From CBDCYS01 sp965226245 (GTDB taxonomy: Bacteria; Acidobacteriota; Terriglobia; Bryobacterales; UBA6623): DNA of 64,000 nt. The translations under genes and the position numbers were made by a program. Below the pieces are notes generated by a model. It saw only the letters and a list, made by a program, of their open reading frames with translations, ran no database searches and was not told the origin of the DNA. The stretch spans positions 5,704,001-5,768,000 of the forward strand of contig CBDDCL010000015.1 of NCBI GenBank assembly GCA_965226245.1, given 5' to 3'. Below are positions 1 to 7,628 of this stretch, piece by piece (position 1 is the stretch's first letter; the number at the start of each line of letters is the position of its first letter).

Positions 1-2
1 AT

Positions 3-359
3 GACTCGGGGTTTTTCGCGCCCTTGCCTCACTTCAGCGACGAGATTAACCACAACATTGTCAAGTCGGAGATCGAAGGAGGCGTCTATCTGAGCGACCT
101 TCCCGAGGGTTCGAAGCTTGAAATCCAGACCGAGAACCGTTACTACCGCCTCAAGATTTGCACCGACGGGGAAGCGATCATTTGCGGGCACCCCGAGTTT
201 TGCCCCCAGCCCGTAACCGTGAAGATCAACGGATCGAGCTGGGGAGGCTCCATGCTCAAAGTGGCCTTCATCGGCCGCGGCATGCACCTTGAGTTCCGGC
301 ATCCCGTTCACAAGGTCATCACAACCTCGCCGATTGTCGATATTCGCTCTGTTGAGTAG
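3..359 (+). CDS. Conserved hypothetical protein, 5' end outside the window
   Basis: The reading frame is open from base 3 and has no stop before the window edge, so the gene probably begins upstream; the first in-window start is a TTG at 24 that gives 111 residues. The protein is beta-rich with no membrane segment or signal peptide visible. Around residues 45-75 (from the TTG) two cysteines lie in ICGHPEFC, followed by a Trp-Gly-Gly turn. I do not recognise a named family. It converges on the histone-deacetylase-like gene with only 14 bases between the two stops, so the two genes are transcribed separately. Function is unknown. Confidence 0.6.
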   Translation, partial: DSGFFAPLPHFSDEINHNIVKSEIEGGVYLSDLPEGSKLEIQTENRYYRLKICTDGEAIICGHPEFCPQPVTVKINGSSWGGSMLKVAFIGRGMHLEFRHPVHKVITTSPIVDIRSVE

Positions 360-373
360 CCCGGCTGCCTCGG

Positions 374-1516
374 TCAGCCTCGCGCCAGAGCCTGGACGTG
401 ACTTGCCGCGGCTGCCCCCAAACCTTCCAGGTTGTAGCCCCCTTCAAGAACAGACACCAATCTCCCTCCGGCGTGCTGCGCGGCAATCTCCAGCATGATG
501 TCTGTCAGCTCGGCAAAGTCCTGATCGTCGAGTGTAAACTTTCCCAGCGGATCGCCCATGCGGGAGTCAAATCCGGCCGAGATCATGACTAAGTCCGGCT
601 TGAATTCGTTTGCCAGCTTGACCAGTTTGTTGCGGAACGTTCCAACGATCTCCACCCGGCCCGCGCCCGCCGGGAAGGGTGCATTGAACGTCGCACCGCG
701 GCCGGCGCCTTCCCCGGTTTCCCAGGTCTTGCCGGTACCCGGATACCACGGCGACTGGTGAGTGCTGAAAAAGAAAACCGAACCGTCACGATAGAAAGTG
801 TCTTGCGTGCCGTTGCCGTGATGGACATCCCAGTCCGCGATCAGAACCTTGCCGATCCCATGCTGCTTCTGGGCGTAGCGGGCCGCGATGGCGATGTTGT
901 TGAAGATGCAGAATCCCATGCCGCGGTCCGGCGTGGCGTGATGGCCCGGCGGGCGCACGACACAGAAAGCGTTTTTCGCTTTCCGTCCGGCGACCGCGTC
1001 GACGGCGTTCAGCAAACCGCCCGCGGCCTCCAGCGCAACTTCGAGCGACTTCTCGCTCACGGCCGTATCGCCGGTGCTCAACATTCGCGCGCCCGCGGCG
1101 ATTTCCCGTTTGACTAGCTTCACGTATTCCGGCGTATGGCAGAGCAATAGCTCGTCATCCAGCGCCGCCCGGCTGGCGATCCTTCCCAGCTTTGGCAGCA
1201 GTTCAGCTTCTTCGAGGGACTTGGTCACGGCGTCAACCCGCGCCGGACGCTCGGGATGCCGATCGCCGGTTGCGTGCAACTTGAAGATGGGATCAATGAG
1301 AAGGCGGGTCGCCAGGCTGTCTCCTTGCGGCTTCTTGCCGTCATCATCCTGCTTCGCCGCGGCTGAATCGGCTCCCGAGCCAGCCGCCGTCGCGTAGCCG
1401 AAACTGGTTGGAAAGTTGCCCAGCGATTGGCAAAACAAAACCGTTGTAGCGCGGATCGGCCATTTCAGCAGTTGGCGCCGCCCAACAGGCGATAGCGCGA
1501 AAGCATTGGCAATCAT
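374..1516 (-). CDS. Histone deacetylase family hydrolase, probably Tat-exported
   Basis: This is a 380-residue zinc hydrolase of the histone deacetylase / acetoin-utilisation / acetylpolyamine amidohydrolase superfamily. Diagnostic stretches are RPPGHH (tandem active-site His), a DWDVHHGNGT zinc-ligand motif, FFSTHQ, SAGFDSR and the terminal EGGYN. The deacetylase fold occupies about residues 75-375. The first ~50 residues contain GRRQLLKW followed by a hydrophobic stretch, which resembles a degenerate twin-arginine signal, so the enzyme may act outside the cytoplasm. Substrate cannot be told from sequence; acetylated polyamines or other N-acetylated small molecules are usual for bacterial members. 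Length is typical. It stands alone, with a gene-free repeat region upstream. Confidence 0.88.
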   Translation of the reverse strand: MIANAFALSPVGRRQLLKWPIRATTVLFCQSLGNFPTSFGYATAAGSGADSAAAKQDDDGKKPQGDSLATRLLIDPIFKLHATGDRHPERPARVDAVTKSLEEAELLPKLGRIASRAALDDELLLCHTPEYVKLVKREIAAGARMLSTGDTAVSEKSLEVALEAAGGLLNAVDAVAGRKAKNAFCVVRPPGHHATPDRGMGFCIFNNIAIAARYAQKQHGIGKVLIADWDVHHGNGTQDTFYRDGSVFFFSTHQSPWYPGTGKTWETGEGAGRGATFNAPFPAGAGRVEIVGTFRNKLVKLANEFKPDLVMISAGFDSRMGDPLGKFTLDDQDFAELTDIMLEIAAQHAGGRLVSVLEGGYNLEGLGAAAASHVQALARG

Positions 1517-2481
1517 GGAACCTCCCGTGTTGTTCGCCTGATTCTACCGCAACCCCGCCTGCTACAACGCGAGCGGAAAGTCGGCAACGCGGCGGAAAGC
1601 TGAGAATCGAGACTCGAGCCGCGACCGTGAGGGAGCGGTTTCCGCCCCTGCGCGCTCGGTTGCAACAAAAAATGTGGGGACAAGCGAAGCGCAACAAGAA
1701 AGGGGACAGGCGACGTGGCGCGCGTCTCCAGACGTGCCGTGTCGCCATTCCTGGCGACATGTCTTCGCTGGCAATCTCGACACCTGTGTCGCCCCGGGTC
1801 AGCCGGCCCGTCACCGACAAAAACAAAGGGGAAATAGCCACTTTGTCAGGCAGTGTGATACTGGCCCAGTCGGCGCCTTCAACGCAAACCATTGAAAACA
1901 AAAACACTAAAACGACAATGAATACGAGACGCCCAAAACCGCGGAAACACGCCGAAAACGTGATAAAACCTGACATTTTCGGACATTTCGTAAAGAAAAT
2001 TCATGCGCTCATCGGCAACCTCTTTTGTTTCAATGATTTTTTGATGCCGTGAAAATGACCTCCTGACATGTCGGCAACACAAGCATGGCAGTGGTCGCGT
2101 CCTGAGAAAAGGTGCTGCGCATGCAGCTACCCAACAGCGGCCAGCAACAGGCTGACAAAAGCATCTTTAGCAAATGAGTTGCAACTTTGTGTAGCCGATG
2201 GAATCTCTGATTAGCCCCATGTTAGCTACTCGTTTGCAGAAGGAGCCTGAGGAAGTGCACCGCCTGCTTGATCTCGTTGATAGACGAAAACATACTGATT
2301 CTCTTGAGTTATCTGCGCATGGACTGACAACAATTTTGGCCGGTGTGTTTTTCTACTTGACACTGAGTTGCAAGTTGGGGTAGCCTGTGATCTGGGAGTT
2401 TGATTGCAACTCAGTTGCAAATAACATCTGCCCCTCACGGGGACGAGCCTTAACCAGAACGGGGAGCACGGCCGCTGGCGG
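1517..2481. other. Gene-free region with repeat relics
   Basis: I see no convincing gene in this ~960-base gap; the short open frames have no recognisable domain. Around 1673-1715 two copies of a GGGGACA word occur in direct orientation, matching the core of the palindromic repeat family at 30857, 43301 and 54525. A G/C-poor stretch at 1900-2050 could hold promoter elements but I find no clear -35/-10 pair. At 2168-2420 an inverted repeat marks a possible small element (separate entry). Confidence 0.5.
2168..2420. repeat. Possible ~250-bp inverted-repeat element
   Basis: Bases 2168-2184 and the complement of 2404-2420 agree at 15 of 17 positions around the word TGAGTTGCAA. Inside, the word GAGTTGCAA followed shortly by GTAGCC occurs twice in direct orientation (about 2177-2195 and 2364-2385). 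The interval encodes nothing recognisable. This could be a MITE or the remains of an insertion sequence. No target duplication is obvious, so the limits are approximate. Confidence 0.35.
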
Positions 2482-2493
2482 ATGAGGCTTATC

Positions 2494-2725
2494 GTTAACC
2501 CCAATACTGTTCACTTAGTGGTTCCGTTTTATTGCAATGGCGGGTCATCATGTATCGGACATTGGTGGACGCCCGCCGCACATTGCTCTGCTCGGAGACG
2601 AACGGGCTGGTTTGCTCCCGCGCCCCTTCCGGGGCTTACCCTTGATGGTATTCGCACCCAGGGTTCCGCTTCGCTCCACCCTGGGCTACGATCCGGCGCC
2701 GCTTCGCGGCTCAATCGGCGGGACC
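2494..2725 (+). repeat. Dispersed repeat A, copy 1 (contains REP-like hairpin)
   Basis: This ~230-bp non-coding stretch is clearly related to 7357-7592. Both start with a CCC(C/A/G)ATACTGTTCA word, continue through CGC..CACATTGCTCT-like sequence, and end with a hairpin made by CCCAGGG (2657-2663) and CCCTGGG (2679-2685) followed by CGCCGCTTCGCGGC. Both copies end about 35-40 bases before the start codon of a large gene. The head word also recurs as the terminal repeat of the small element at 63309-63446. Confidence 0.75.
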
Positions 2726-2760
2726 ATCAACCCAAATCTTTATGGACAGTCAGAAATAAA

Positions 2761-5163
2761 ATGCGTTCTCATATGACGACCCTTGTGAGAAGCGCTTTCG
2801 TAACGGCGCTGCTCGCCGCGCCAGCCGCCGTGTCCGCCGCCGAGGTGCGCGGCTCGGTAACGAGCCCCGACGGAACACCGGTTTCTGGCGCCAGAGTGAG
2901 CGCAAGCGGCTTGGCCCGGCAGAGTTGGACCGATGCCTCCGGGAACTATCGCTTGGCCGCGGTCCCGGCCGGAGAGCACGTTCTCAGCGCGCTTGCGGAG
3001 GATTTCGAGCCGGTCTCGCTGGAGATACAGGTTCCCGTAACGAAGTCGCTGGAAATCGACCTCCAGTTTGAGGCAATTCGCACGATGGCAACCAACATCG
3101 AAGTCGTCGGCCGCGGCGATGAAATTCTCACGGAGATCCCAGGTTCCGTCTTCCTCGTCTCGAAGGAAGAGCTTCGCGAAACCAAGCCGATCGACGCCAA
3201 CGAGGTGCTCAGGAAAATTCCGGGCGTGACGCTGCGGGAGGATTCCGGCCCCATGGCCATGCGCCTCAATGTGGGCATGCGAGGGCTCAACCCCGACCGC
3301 AGCCGCAAGGTGCTCATGCTCGAGGACGGCTTGCCGATATCACTTGCTCCCTACGGCGAGCCCGAGATGTACTATTCGCCGCCGATTGACCGCATGGAGC
3401 GCGTGGAAGTACTCAAAGGCAGCGGCCAGATTGCGTACGGCCCGCAAACGGTCGGAGGAGTGATCAACTTCGTCACTCCCGACCCGCCGCCGAAGTTCCA
3501 CGGCGTCTTCGACGTCAAAGGCGGCCAGCGCGGCGTCTTTGTCGGCAACGGCTCCTTGGGCGGAAGCAACAAAGACCAGTCCGCCGGTTGGTTCCTCAGC
3601 TATCTCCATAAGCAGGGCGACGGCTGGCGCGACTCTTGGTTCGACATCGAAGACGTGCACTCAAAGATCACCCTCAAGCCGAACGACAACCATACCGTAT
3701 CCATCAAGACGGGTGTCTACGCCGAAAGATCGAACTCGACCTATCTCGGCCTGACGCAGCCCATGTTCGAGCGCGATCCGAATCAGAATGCTGTCCCAGG
3801 AGATGACCTGAAGGTGAGCCGGGAGTCTGGCTCGCTTTCGCACACCTACGCACTGAGCCCGCATGCGCTGTGGAGCACCTCGGTATTTGCCTACCACACG
3901 ATTCGAAATTGGGGCCGCCAGGATTGGGACCGCTCCGACCAGGGCCGCGACTACTTGGGTGTTTTCGGCGACCCGGCCATTCCAGGCGGCGCGGTCTTCT
4001 TGCGCGACTCGGCCGGCAACCGCAACCGTGAGTTCTACGTGGCGGGCGTGCAGTCGGGCCTTTCGATGGATCACGATTTGGGCGGGCGGCGCAACAAGCT
4101 CGACCTGGGCCTGCGTTACATCTACGAGAAAGCCGGCGACAAGCGCATCAACGGAGAAGGTTTCCGGGCTCGCTCGGGAACCGTTCGTGACGACGAGGAT
4201 CGCTTCGGTCGCGCCTTCTCGGCGTACGTACAAAACCGATTCTTTCTGGGTGATCGCTGGATCGTTACGCCTGGCGTCCGTTTCGAGAACTACAACCAGG
4301 AGCGCCATATCCACCGCACGCGTGTCCGCACCGAGCAGGGCCGCATCCCGATGAACGTCGATCGGCGCCAGGATAATGGCATTACCAAGGTCATCCCCGG
4401 TTTGGGCGTATCGTTCAAGGCGACCGAGAAACTCACCCTGTTCAGCGGCGTGCACCGGGGTTTTGCTCCGCCGAGAACGAAAATCGCCATTACGAGTGGT
4501 GGCGAGAACCTGGAGCTGGACGCAGAGCTGAGCTGGAACTACGAAGCCGGTGTACGCTATACCGGCTCGCGCGCCTTGCGGGGCGAGTTCACCTGCTTCC
4601 GGATGGATTTCTCGAATCAGATCATCACGGCCGCCGAGTCGGGCGGAGCGACGACAACCCTGCTCAACGGAGGAGCAACTCTGCACCAGGGCTTCGAATC
4701 GAGCCTCCGCGTGGACTGGGCCGCGCTCGCATCGGCCTCCGGTTGGACGGTCTACACCGATTTCCGCCATATGCATTTGGCCACGGCCGAGTTCAGCGAA
4801 AACAATCTCTTTGGCGGTAAGCGGCTTCCTTATGCCCCCAGGAACACCTTTTCCGCACTCGTCGGCGTGCGGCACGGACGCGGGTGGGGCCTCCAGATTG
4901 ATCTGTCCCACATCGCGGACCAATTCGGGGACAACCGAGAGACCGTTGCCGGCTCAGCAGACGGAACCGCGGGCCGGTTGCCCGCCTATCAGGTTGCCAA
5001 CCTCATGGTGGACTACCGTATCCGGCGCGAACGCTGGGAGTTCACTCCGTATTTCACGATCAAGAACGTCGCCAACGAGATCTATATTGCCTCGCGCGCT
5101 CCGCAAGGCATCCAGCCGGGTTTATTCCGGCAAACCATTTTCGGACTCAAGATCAGTTTCTAG
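2761..5163 (+). CDS. FecA-like TonB-dependent outer-membrane receptor
   Basis: This is an 800-residue outer-membrane receptor if started at ATG 2761; ATG 2773 is an equally possible start. The open frame reaches further upstream but runs through repeat A, so that part is not native. A signal peptide covers about residues 1-26 (cleavage near VSA-AE). Residues 28-105 form a carboxypeptidase-regulatory-like domain (GTPVSGARVSA), 115-235 the plug with the FecA-like stretches VGMRGLNPDRSRK, EDGLPI, APYGEPEMYYSPP and VLKGSGQIAYGP, and the rest is a beta barrel ending in the aromatic terminal strand GLKISF. The plug similarity suggests iron-citrate or another siderophore-like ligand, but ligands are poorly predicted by sequence. 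No FecR/FecI or ABC genes lie next to it. Confidence 0.9.
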   Translation: MRSHMTTLVRSAFVTALLAAPAAVSAAEVRGSVTSPDGTPVSGARVSASGLARQSWTDASGNYRLAAVPAGEHVLSALAEDFEPVSLEIQVPVTKSLEIDLQFEAIRTMATNIEVVGRGDEILTEIPGSVFLVSKEELRETKPIDANEVLRKIPGVTLREDSGPMAMRLNVGMRGLNPDRSRKVLMLEDGLPISLAPYGEPEMYYSPPIDRMERVEVLKGSGQIAYGPQTVGGVINFVTPDPPPKFHGVFDVKGGQRGVFVGNGSLGGSNKDQSAGWFLSYLHKQGDGWRDSWFDIEDVHSKITLKPNDNHTVSIKTGVYAERSNSTYLGLTQPMFERDPNQNAVPGDDLKVSRESGSLSHTYALSPHALWSTSVFAYHTIRNWGRQDWDRSDQGRDYLGVFGDPAIPGGAVFLRDSAGNRNREFYVAGVQSGLSMDHDLGGRRNKLDLGLRYIYEKAGDKRINGEGFRARSGTVRDDEDRFGRAFSAYVQNRFFLGDRWIVTPGVRFENYNQERHIHRTRVRTEQGRIPMNVDRRQDNGITKVIPGLGVSFKATEKLTLFSGVHRGFAPPRTKIAITSGGENLELDAELSWNYEAGVRYTGSRALRGEFTCFRMDFSNQIITAAESGGATTTLLNGGATLHQGFESSLRVDWAALASASGWTVYTDFRHMHLATAEFSENNLFGGKRLPYAPRNTFSALVGVRHGRGWGLQIDLSHIADQFGDNRETVAGSADGTAGRLPAYQVANLMVDYRIRRERWEFTPYFTIKNVANEIYIASRAPQGIQPGLFRQTIFGLKISF

Positions 5164-5235
5164 ACCCCGCCCTTGCCTTCGTTCAGGTTGATTCGCGGAG
5201 GCTCTGAGCGGGCCCTGACGAAGTGCCGGGGATTG

Positions 5236-5874
5236 TTAGCGATACCGGCGGTGGACAGCCAGCACGCGGCCCTGGATTTGCAGCTCCGCCAGCGGAACCT
5301 TGATGGGTTCCATGTCGGCGTTGGCGGGCTGCAGGCGGGCCATCTTGTCCGGTTCACTGTAGAAGCGCTTGAGGGTCGTTTCGTCGCCTCGCACAAGTGC
5401 GACGACGATCTCTCCATTTCGCACGCGGTCGGTTTTCTCAATCAAGACGTAGTCGCCTTCCATGATGTGGTCGTCGATCATGGACTCGCCCCGAACTTTG
5501 AGGGCGTAGACGTTCTCGGCTCCGCGGAAATCGGCGAACGAGAGGGTCTCCGGGTCGGCGTAAGCCTCGACCGGCTGTCCGGCGGCGATCGTCCCCAACA
5601 GAGGGATCTCGGGCAAAACAGGCGGTGGCTGTTCCCGCTTGCGAGCTCTCTCTTCCTTGCGATATCGAGGGCCCAAGTCCAGGGCGCGGCTCTGGTTGAA
5701 GCCGCGCTTCAAGTAGCCTTTGCTTTCCAGCGCGGTCAAGTGCTTGTGGACAGTGGCGATCGACGCCAGTCCGAGACCTTCCGCGATCTCTTCAAAGCTC
5801 GGGCTATAGCCGTTGCGCTGGATGAAGTTCGCAATAAAGTCGACCGCTTCTTTTTGTCGCCTTGTGAGTGCCAC
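5236..5874 (-). CDS. lexA: LexA SOS-response repressor
   Basis: This is a 212-residue repressor and self-cleaving S24 protease. Residues 1-65 form a winged helix-turn-helix (SPSFEEIAEGLGLASIATVHKHL). The cleavage site is Ala98-Gly99 in GTIAAGQ, the nucleophile is Ser131 in GESM and the general base Lys169 in TTLKRF. On RecA activation it cleaves itself and derepresses DNA-repair genes. Translation starts at GTG 5874, fixed by an AAGGAGG ribosome-binding site a few bases upstream (5879-5886 on the plus strand). A perfect inverted repeat just upstream is a candidate auto-operator. The gene converges on the TonB receptor. Confidence 0.96.
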   Translation of the reverse strand: MALTRRQKEAVDFIANFIQRNGYSPSFEEIAEGLGLASIATVHKHLTALESKGYLKRGFNQSRALDLGPRYRKEERARKREQPPPVLPEIPLLGTIAAGQPVEAYADPETLSFADFRGAENVYALKVRGESMIDDHIMEGDYVLIEKTDRVRNGEIVVALVRGDETTLKRFYSEPDKMARLQPANADMEPIKVPLAELQIQGRVLAVHRRYR

Positions 5875-5887
5875 GGGGTCCTCCTTC

Positions 5888-5911
5888 GTTCGCCTTCTAT
5901 TCTAGGCGAAC
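5888..5911. promoter_or_regulatory. Candidate LexA auto-operator
   Basis: A perfect inverted repeat, GTTCGCC (5888-5894) and GGCGAAC (5905-5911) separated by 10 bases, lies 14-37 bases upstream of the lexA start. LexA normally represses its own gene through a dyad in this position. The GTTCG/CGAAC half-sites contain the GTTC/GAAC words of several non-enteric LexA boxes, although the spacing differs from the Gram-positive box. That LexA is the ligand is an inference. Confidence 0.5.
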
Positions 5912-5934
5912 AAACATAGAAAAGCAATAGATTC

Positions 5935-5990
5935 GTTGAGCCGTTGAGCTGTTGAGCCGTTGAGCTGTTGAGCCGTTGAGCCGTTGAGCT
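5935..5990. repeat. Octanucleotide tandem array 1
   Basis: Seven contiguous copies of GTTGAGC(C/T), an exact 8-base period with variation only in the last base, fill the gap between lexA and the eIF2B-like gene. The complementary unit GGCTCAAC is the same octamer that makes up the arrays at 9647-9686 and 11602-11689. Confidence 0.9.
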
Positions 5991-6024
5991 GCCGGCATGG
6001 CTGGGCAGGGGCAGGCCCAGCTTG

Positions 6025-6810
6025 TCAGTCCTCCTCCTCCGTAATGATTTGGGTGATCAGCCCGGACGGAGTGCGGTCGAAGGATTGTTCGGTCAGGGAC
6101 TTTTCGGGTTCGGGCCGGCCGCCGGACTCGCGATTGCTGAACTTGAAGCTGTGTCCGGCCGCGTAGAAGGGTTTGCCGAAACGCTGGCAGCACAGAGCGA
6201 GGGGGAGGGTTCCCACTTTGTGCAAGATCGCGCCAGCCGGATCGAACGTGTCGATACCGACGAGGGCGCAGTCCACGGCGGGGACGATATTTCCCATGGT
6301 GGCGTCCGGCACAACGTGAACGACGCTGCTCGTCGCCGGATCGAATCCCTGGCGCTGTTCGGCGAGGCCTTTTCGCAGGGCCGCGGCCATGGCAGCGCCT
6401 TCTCCACCAGGTTGGGACTGCAGCACATATACGTTCGCGGGGCGGATCTTTATGAGTGATTCACGGACGGTGGAGCTGTTGCTGATCGTGATCACGCTGG
6501 AAGAAGAAGGAATCAGCTTGCGCAGCTTCTCGGCGATGCGGCGGTTGCCTTCGACTAGCGAAACTTTTAATTCGGCGAGGCGGCTCGAAAGACCGGGGCC
6601 GCTATCTCTCAAAACTGTTCCAAGGTTGGCGACGGCCGCGATGGCCGGATGCATGGTTTCGAGCTCGGCAGCCAGCTCCTCAAGCCGGCGACCTTCGGCG
6701 ATCCAGTCGTTGGCAATGCCGAGGGCCTCCAGCGCCAGGCCGATGGCTCCTGAAGCGCGGTCGTCACGAAGGTCTCGCAGGCGGCGTTTCAGTGTTTGGG
6801 GCTCCATCAT
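6025..6810 (-). CDS. eIF2B alpha/beta/delta family protein
   Basis: This 261-residue protein belongs to the eIF-2B / methylthioribose-1-phosphate isomerase / ribose-1,5-bisphosphate isomerase superfamily. Visible hallmarks are the ISNSSTV phosphate-loop region, PGGEG, VPDATMGNIV, the DCALVGIDTFDPAG core and CQRFGKPFYAAGHSFKF. Bacterial members are sugar-phosphate isomerase-like; the substrate here is not predictable, and it lacks enough MtnA signature to be called that. I chose the ATG pair at 6807-6810 because the longer frame (to 6867) enters the dispersed repeat B. The downstream 8-base array and lexA lie on the same strand. Confidence 0.82.
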   Translation of the reverse strand: MMEPQTLKRRLRDLRDDRASGAIGLALEALGIANDWIAEGRRLEELAAELETMHPAIAAVANLGTVLRDSGPGLSSRLAELKVSLVEGNRRIAEKLRKLIPSSSSVITISNSSTVRESLIKIRPANVYVLQSQPGGEGAAMAAALRKGLAEQRQGFDPATSSVVHVVPDATMGNIVPAVDCALVGIDTFDPAGAILHKVGTLPLALCCQRFGKPFYAAGHSFKFSNRESGGRPEPEKSLTEQSFDRTPSGLITQIITEEED

Positions 6811-6849
6811 TTGTCGAGTATCTTTGGCCGGATCGGTTTCTTGTCTCGC

Positions 6850-7290
6850 TACCGTCAGGCATCCCACCCCCCCGCAAGACCAACCCGGCCGATGGTTACC
6901 GCAGGGCCGGATTTGCGCTTATTGTGGCAAAGTGGCCTTTTCGCGGCTCCTGCCGTGGTTTTTGGGGCACTATGTACGTTAAAGTTCGGCTCTGGGCGCT
7001 GTAACATGAATTTTGGGGAATACACGTAAGTCGTTGTTTTTCAATAAGATGGAAACGGTAATTGCAGTTTTTTACAGAAAATGTAAGGGTTTCGGGATTT
7101 TTTGGCCCTGCAAGGACCCAGTTCGCATTTTCTTTTGTTTGCGCATGATCGTTTGTATTCGATTGGTTCACCGTTATCAGGATAGCGTAGCCGTTGCCGG
7201 CATTCTTGTCCAGGCGGACAAGATGTGTTGAAAACACGGGGAATATTTTTCTTTGAACTACGTGACTCGGACGGCCGATTTTCGGCAACG
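6850..7290 (+). repeat. Dispersed repeat B, copy 1
   Basis: This ~440-bp non-coding stretch matches the opposite strand of 55040-55490 nearly end to end, roughly three quarters identical by eye. Shared blocks include GCAGGGCCGGATTTGCGCT, AAGTGGCCTTTTCGCGGC, ACAGAAAATGTAAGGGTTT, TTATCAGGATAGCG-like sequence and ACACGGGGAATATTTTTCTT. Open frames in it are not conserved between copies (stops and indels), so it is unlikely to encode protein. No inverted termini are obvious. It may be a MITE-like relic or a structured RNA element. Confidence 0.72.
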
Positions 7291-7356
7291 CGCGGTTTTC
7301 AGGCTATTTGGATGAATGAAACAGCAGGGGACCGGCCTCTTCGCGGCCGGTCTTGG

Positions 7357-7592
7357 ACCCACCTCTTACCCCGATACTGTTCAGTTAGCAGTTCCGCGGA
7401 CTGTCTTGTTGCGCGGCGTATGGTCTTGTTTCGGGCATCGTTGAACGCCCTCCGCACATCGCTCTCCGCGGAGACGCACGGGCCGGTTTGCTCCTACGCC
7501 CCATCCGGGGCTTGGCGTTGTGGGTTTTCCCACCCAGGGTTCCGCTTCGCTGCACCCTGGGCTACGATCCTACGCCGCTTCGCGGCTCAAGA
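7357..7592 (+). repeat. Dispersed repeat A, copy 2
   Basis: This is the second copy of the repeat described at 2494. It starts with CCCCGATACTGTTCAGTTAGC and contains the hairpin CCCAGGG (7533-7539) / CCCTGGG (7555-7561) followed by CTACGCCGCTTCGCGGCTC. It ends about 37 bases before the formate dehydrogenase start codon, the same relative position that copy 1 has before the TonB receptor. Confidence 0.75.
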
Positions 7593-7628
7593 CTCGCTCA
7601 CCCTACCGTTGCTCTACAATGGGTTTCT

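Noticed and set aside
1627..2052. 141-codon frame upstream of the TonB receptor
   Set aside because: Low-complexity basic translation, no ribosome-binding site, overlaps GGGGACA repeat words.
3661..4923. 420-codon minus-strand frame
   Set aside because: It lies wholly opposite the TonB receptor barrel and has no recognisable domain.
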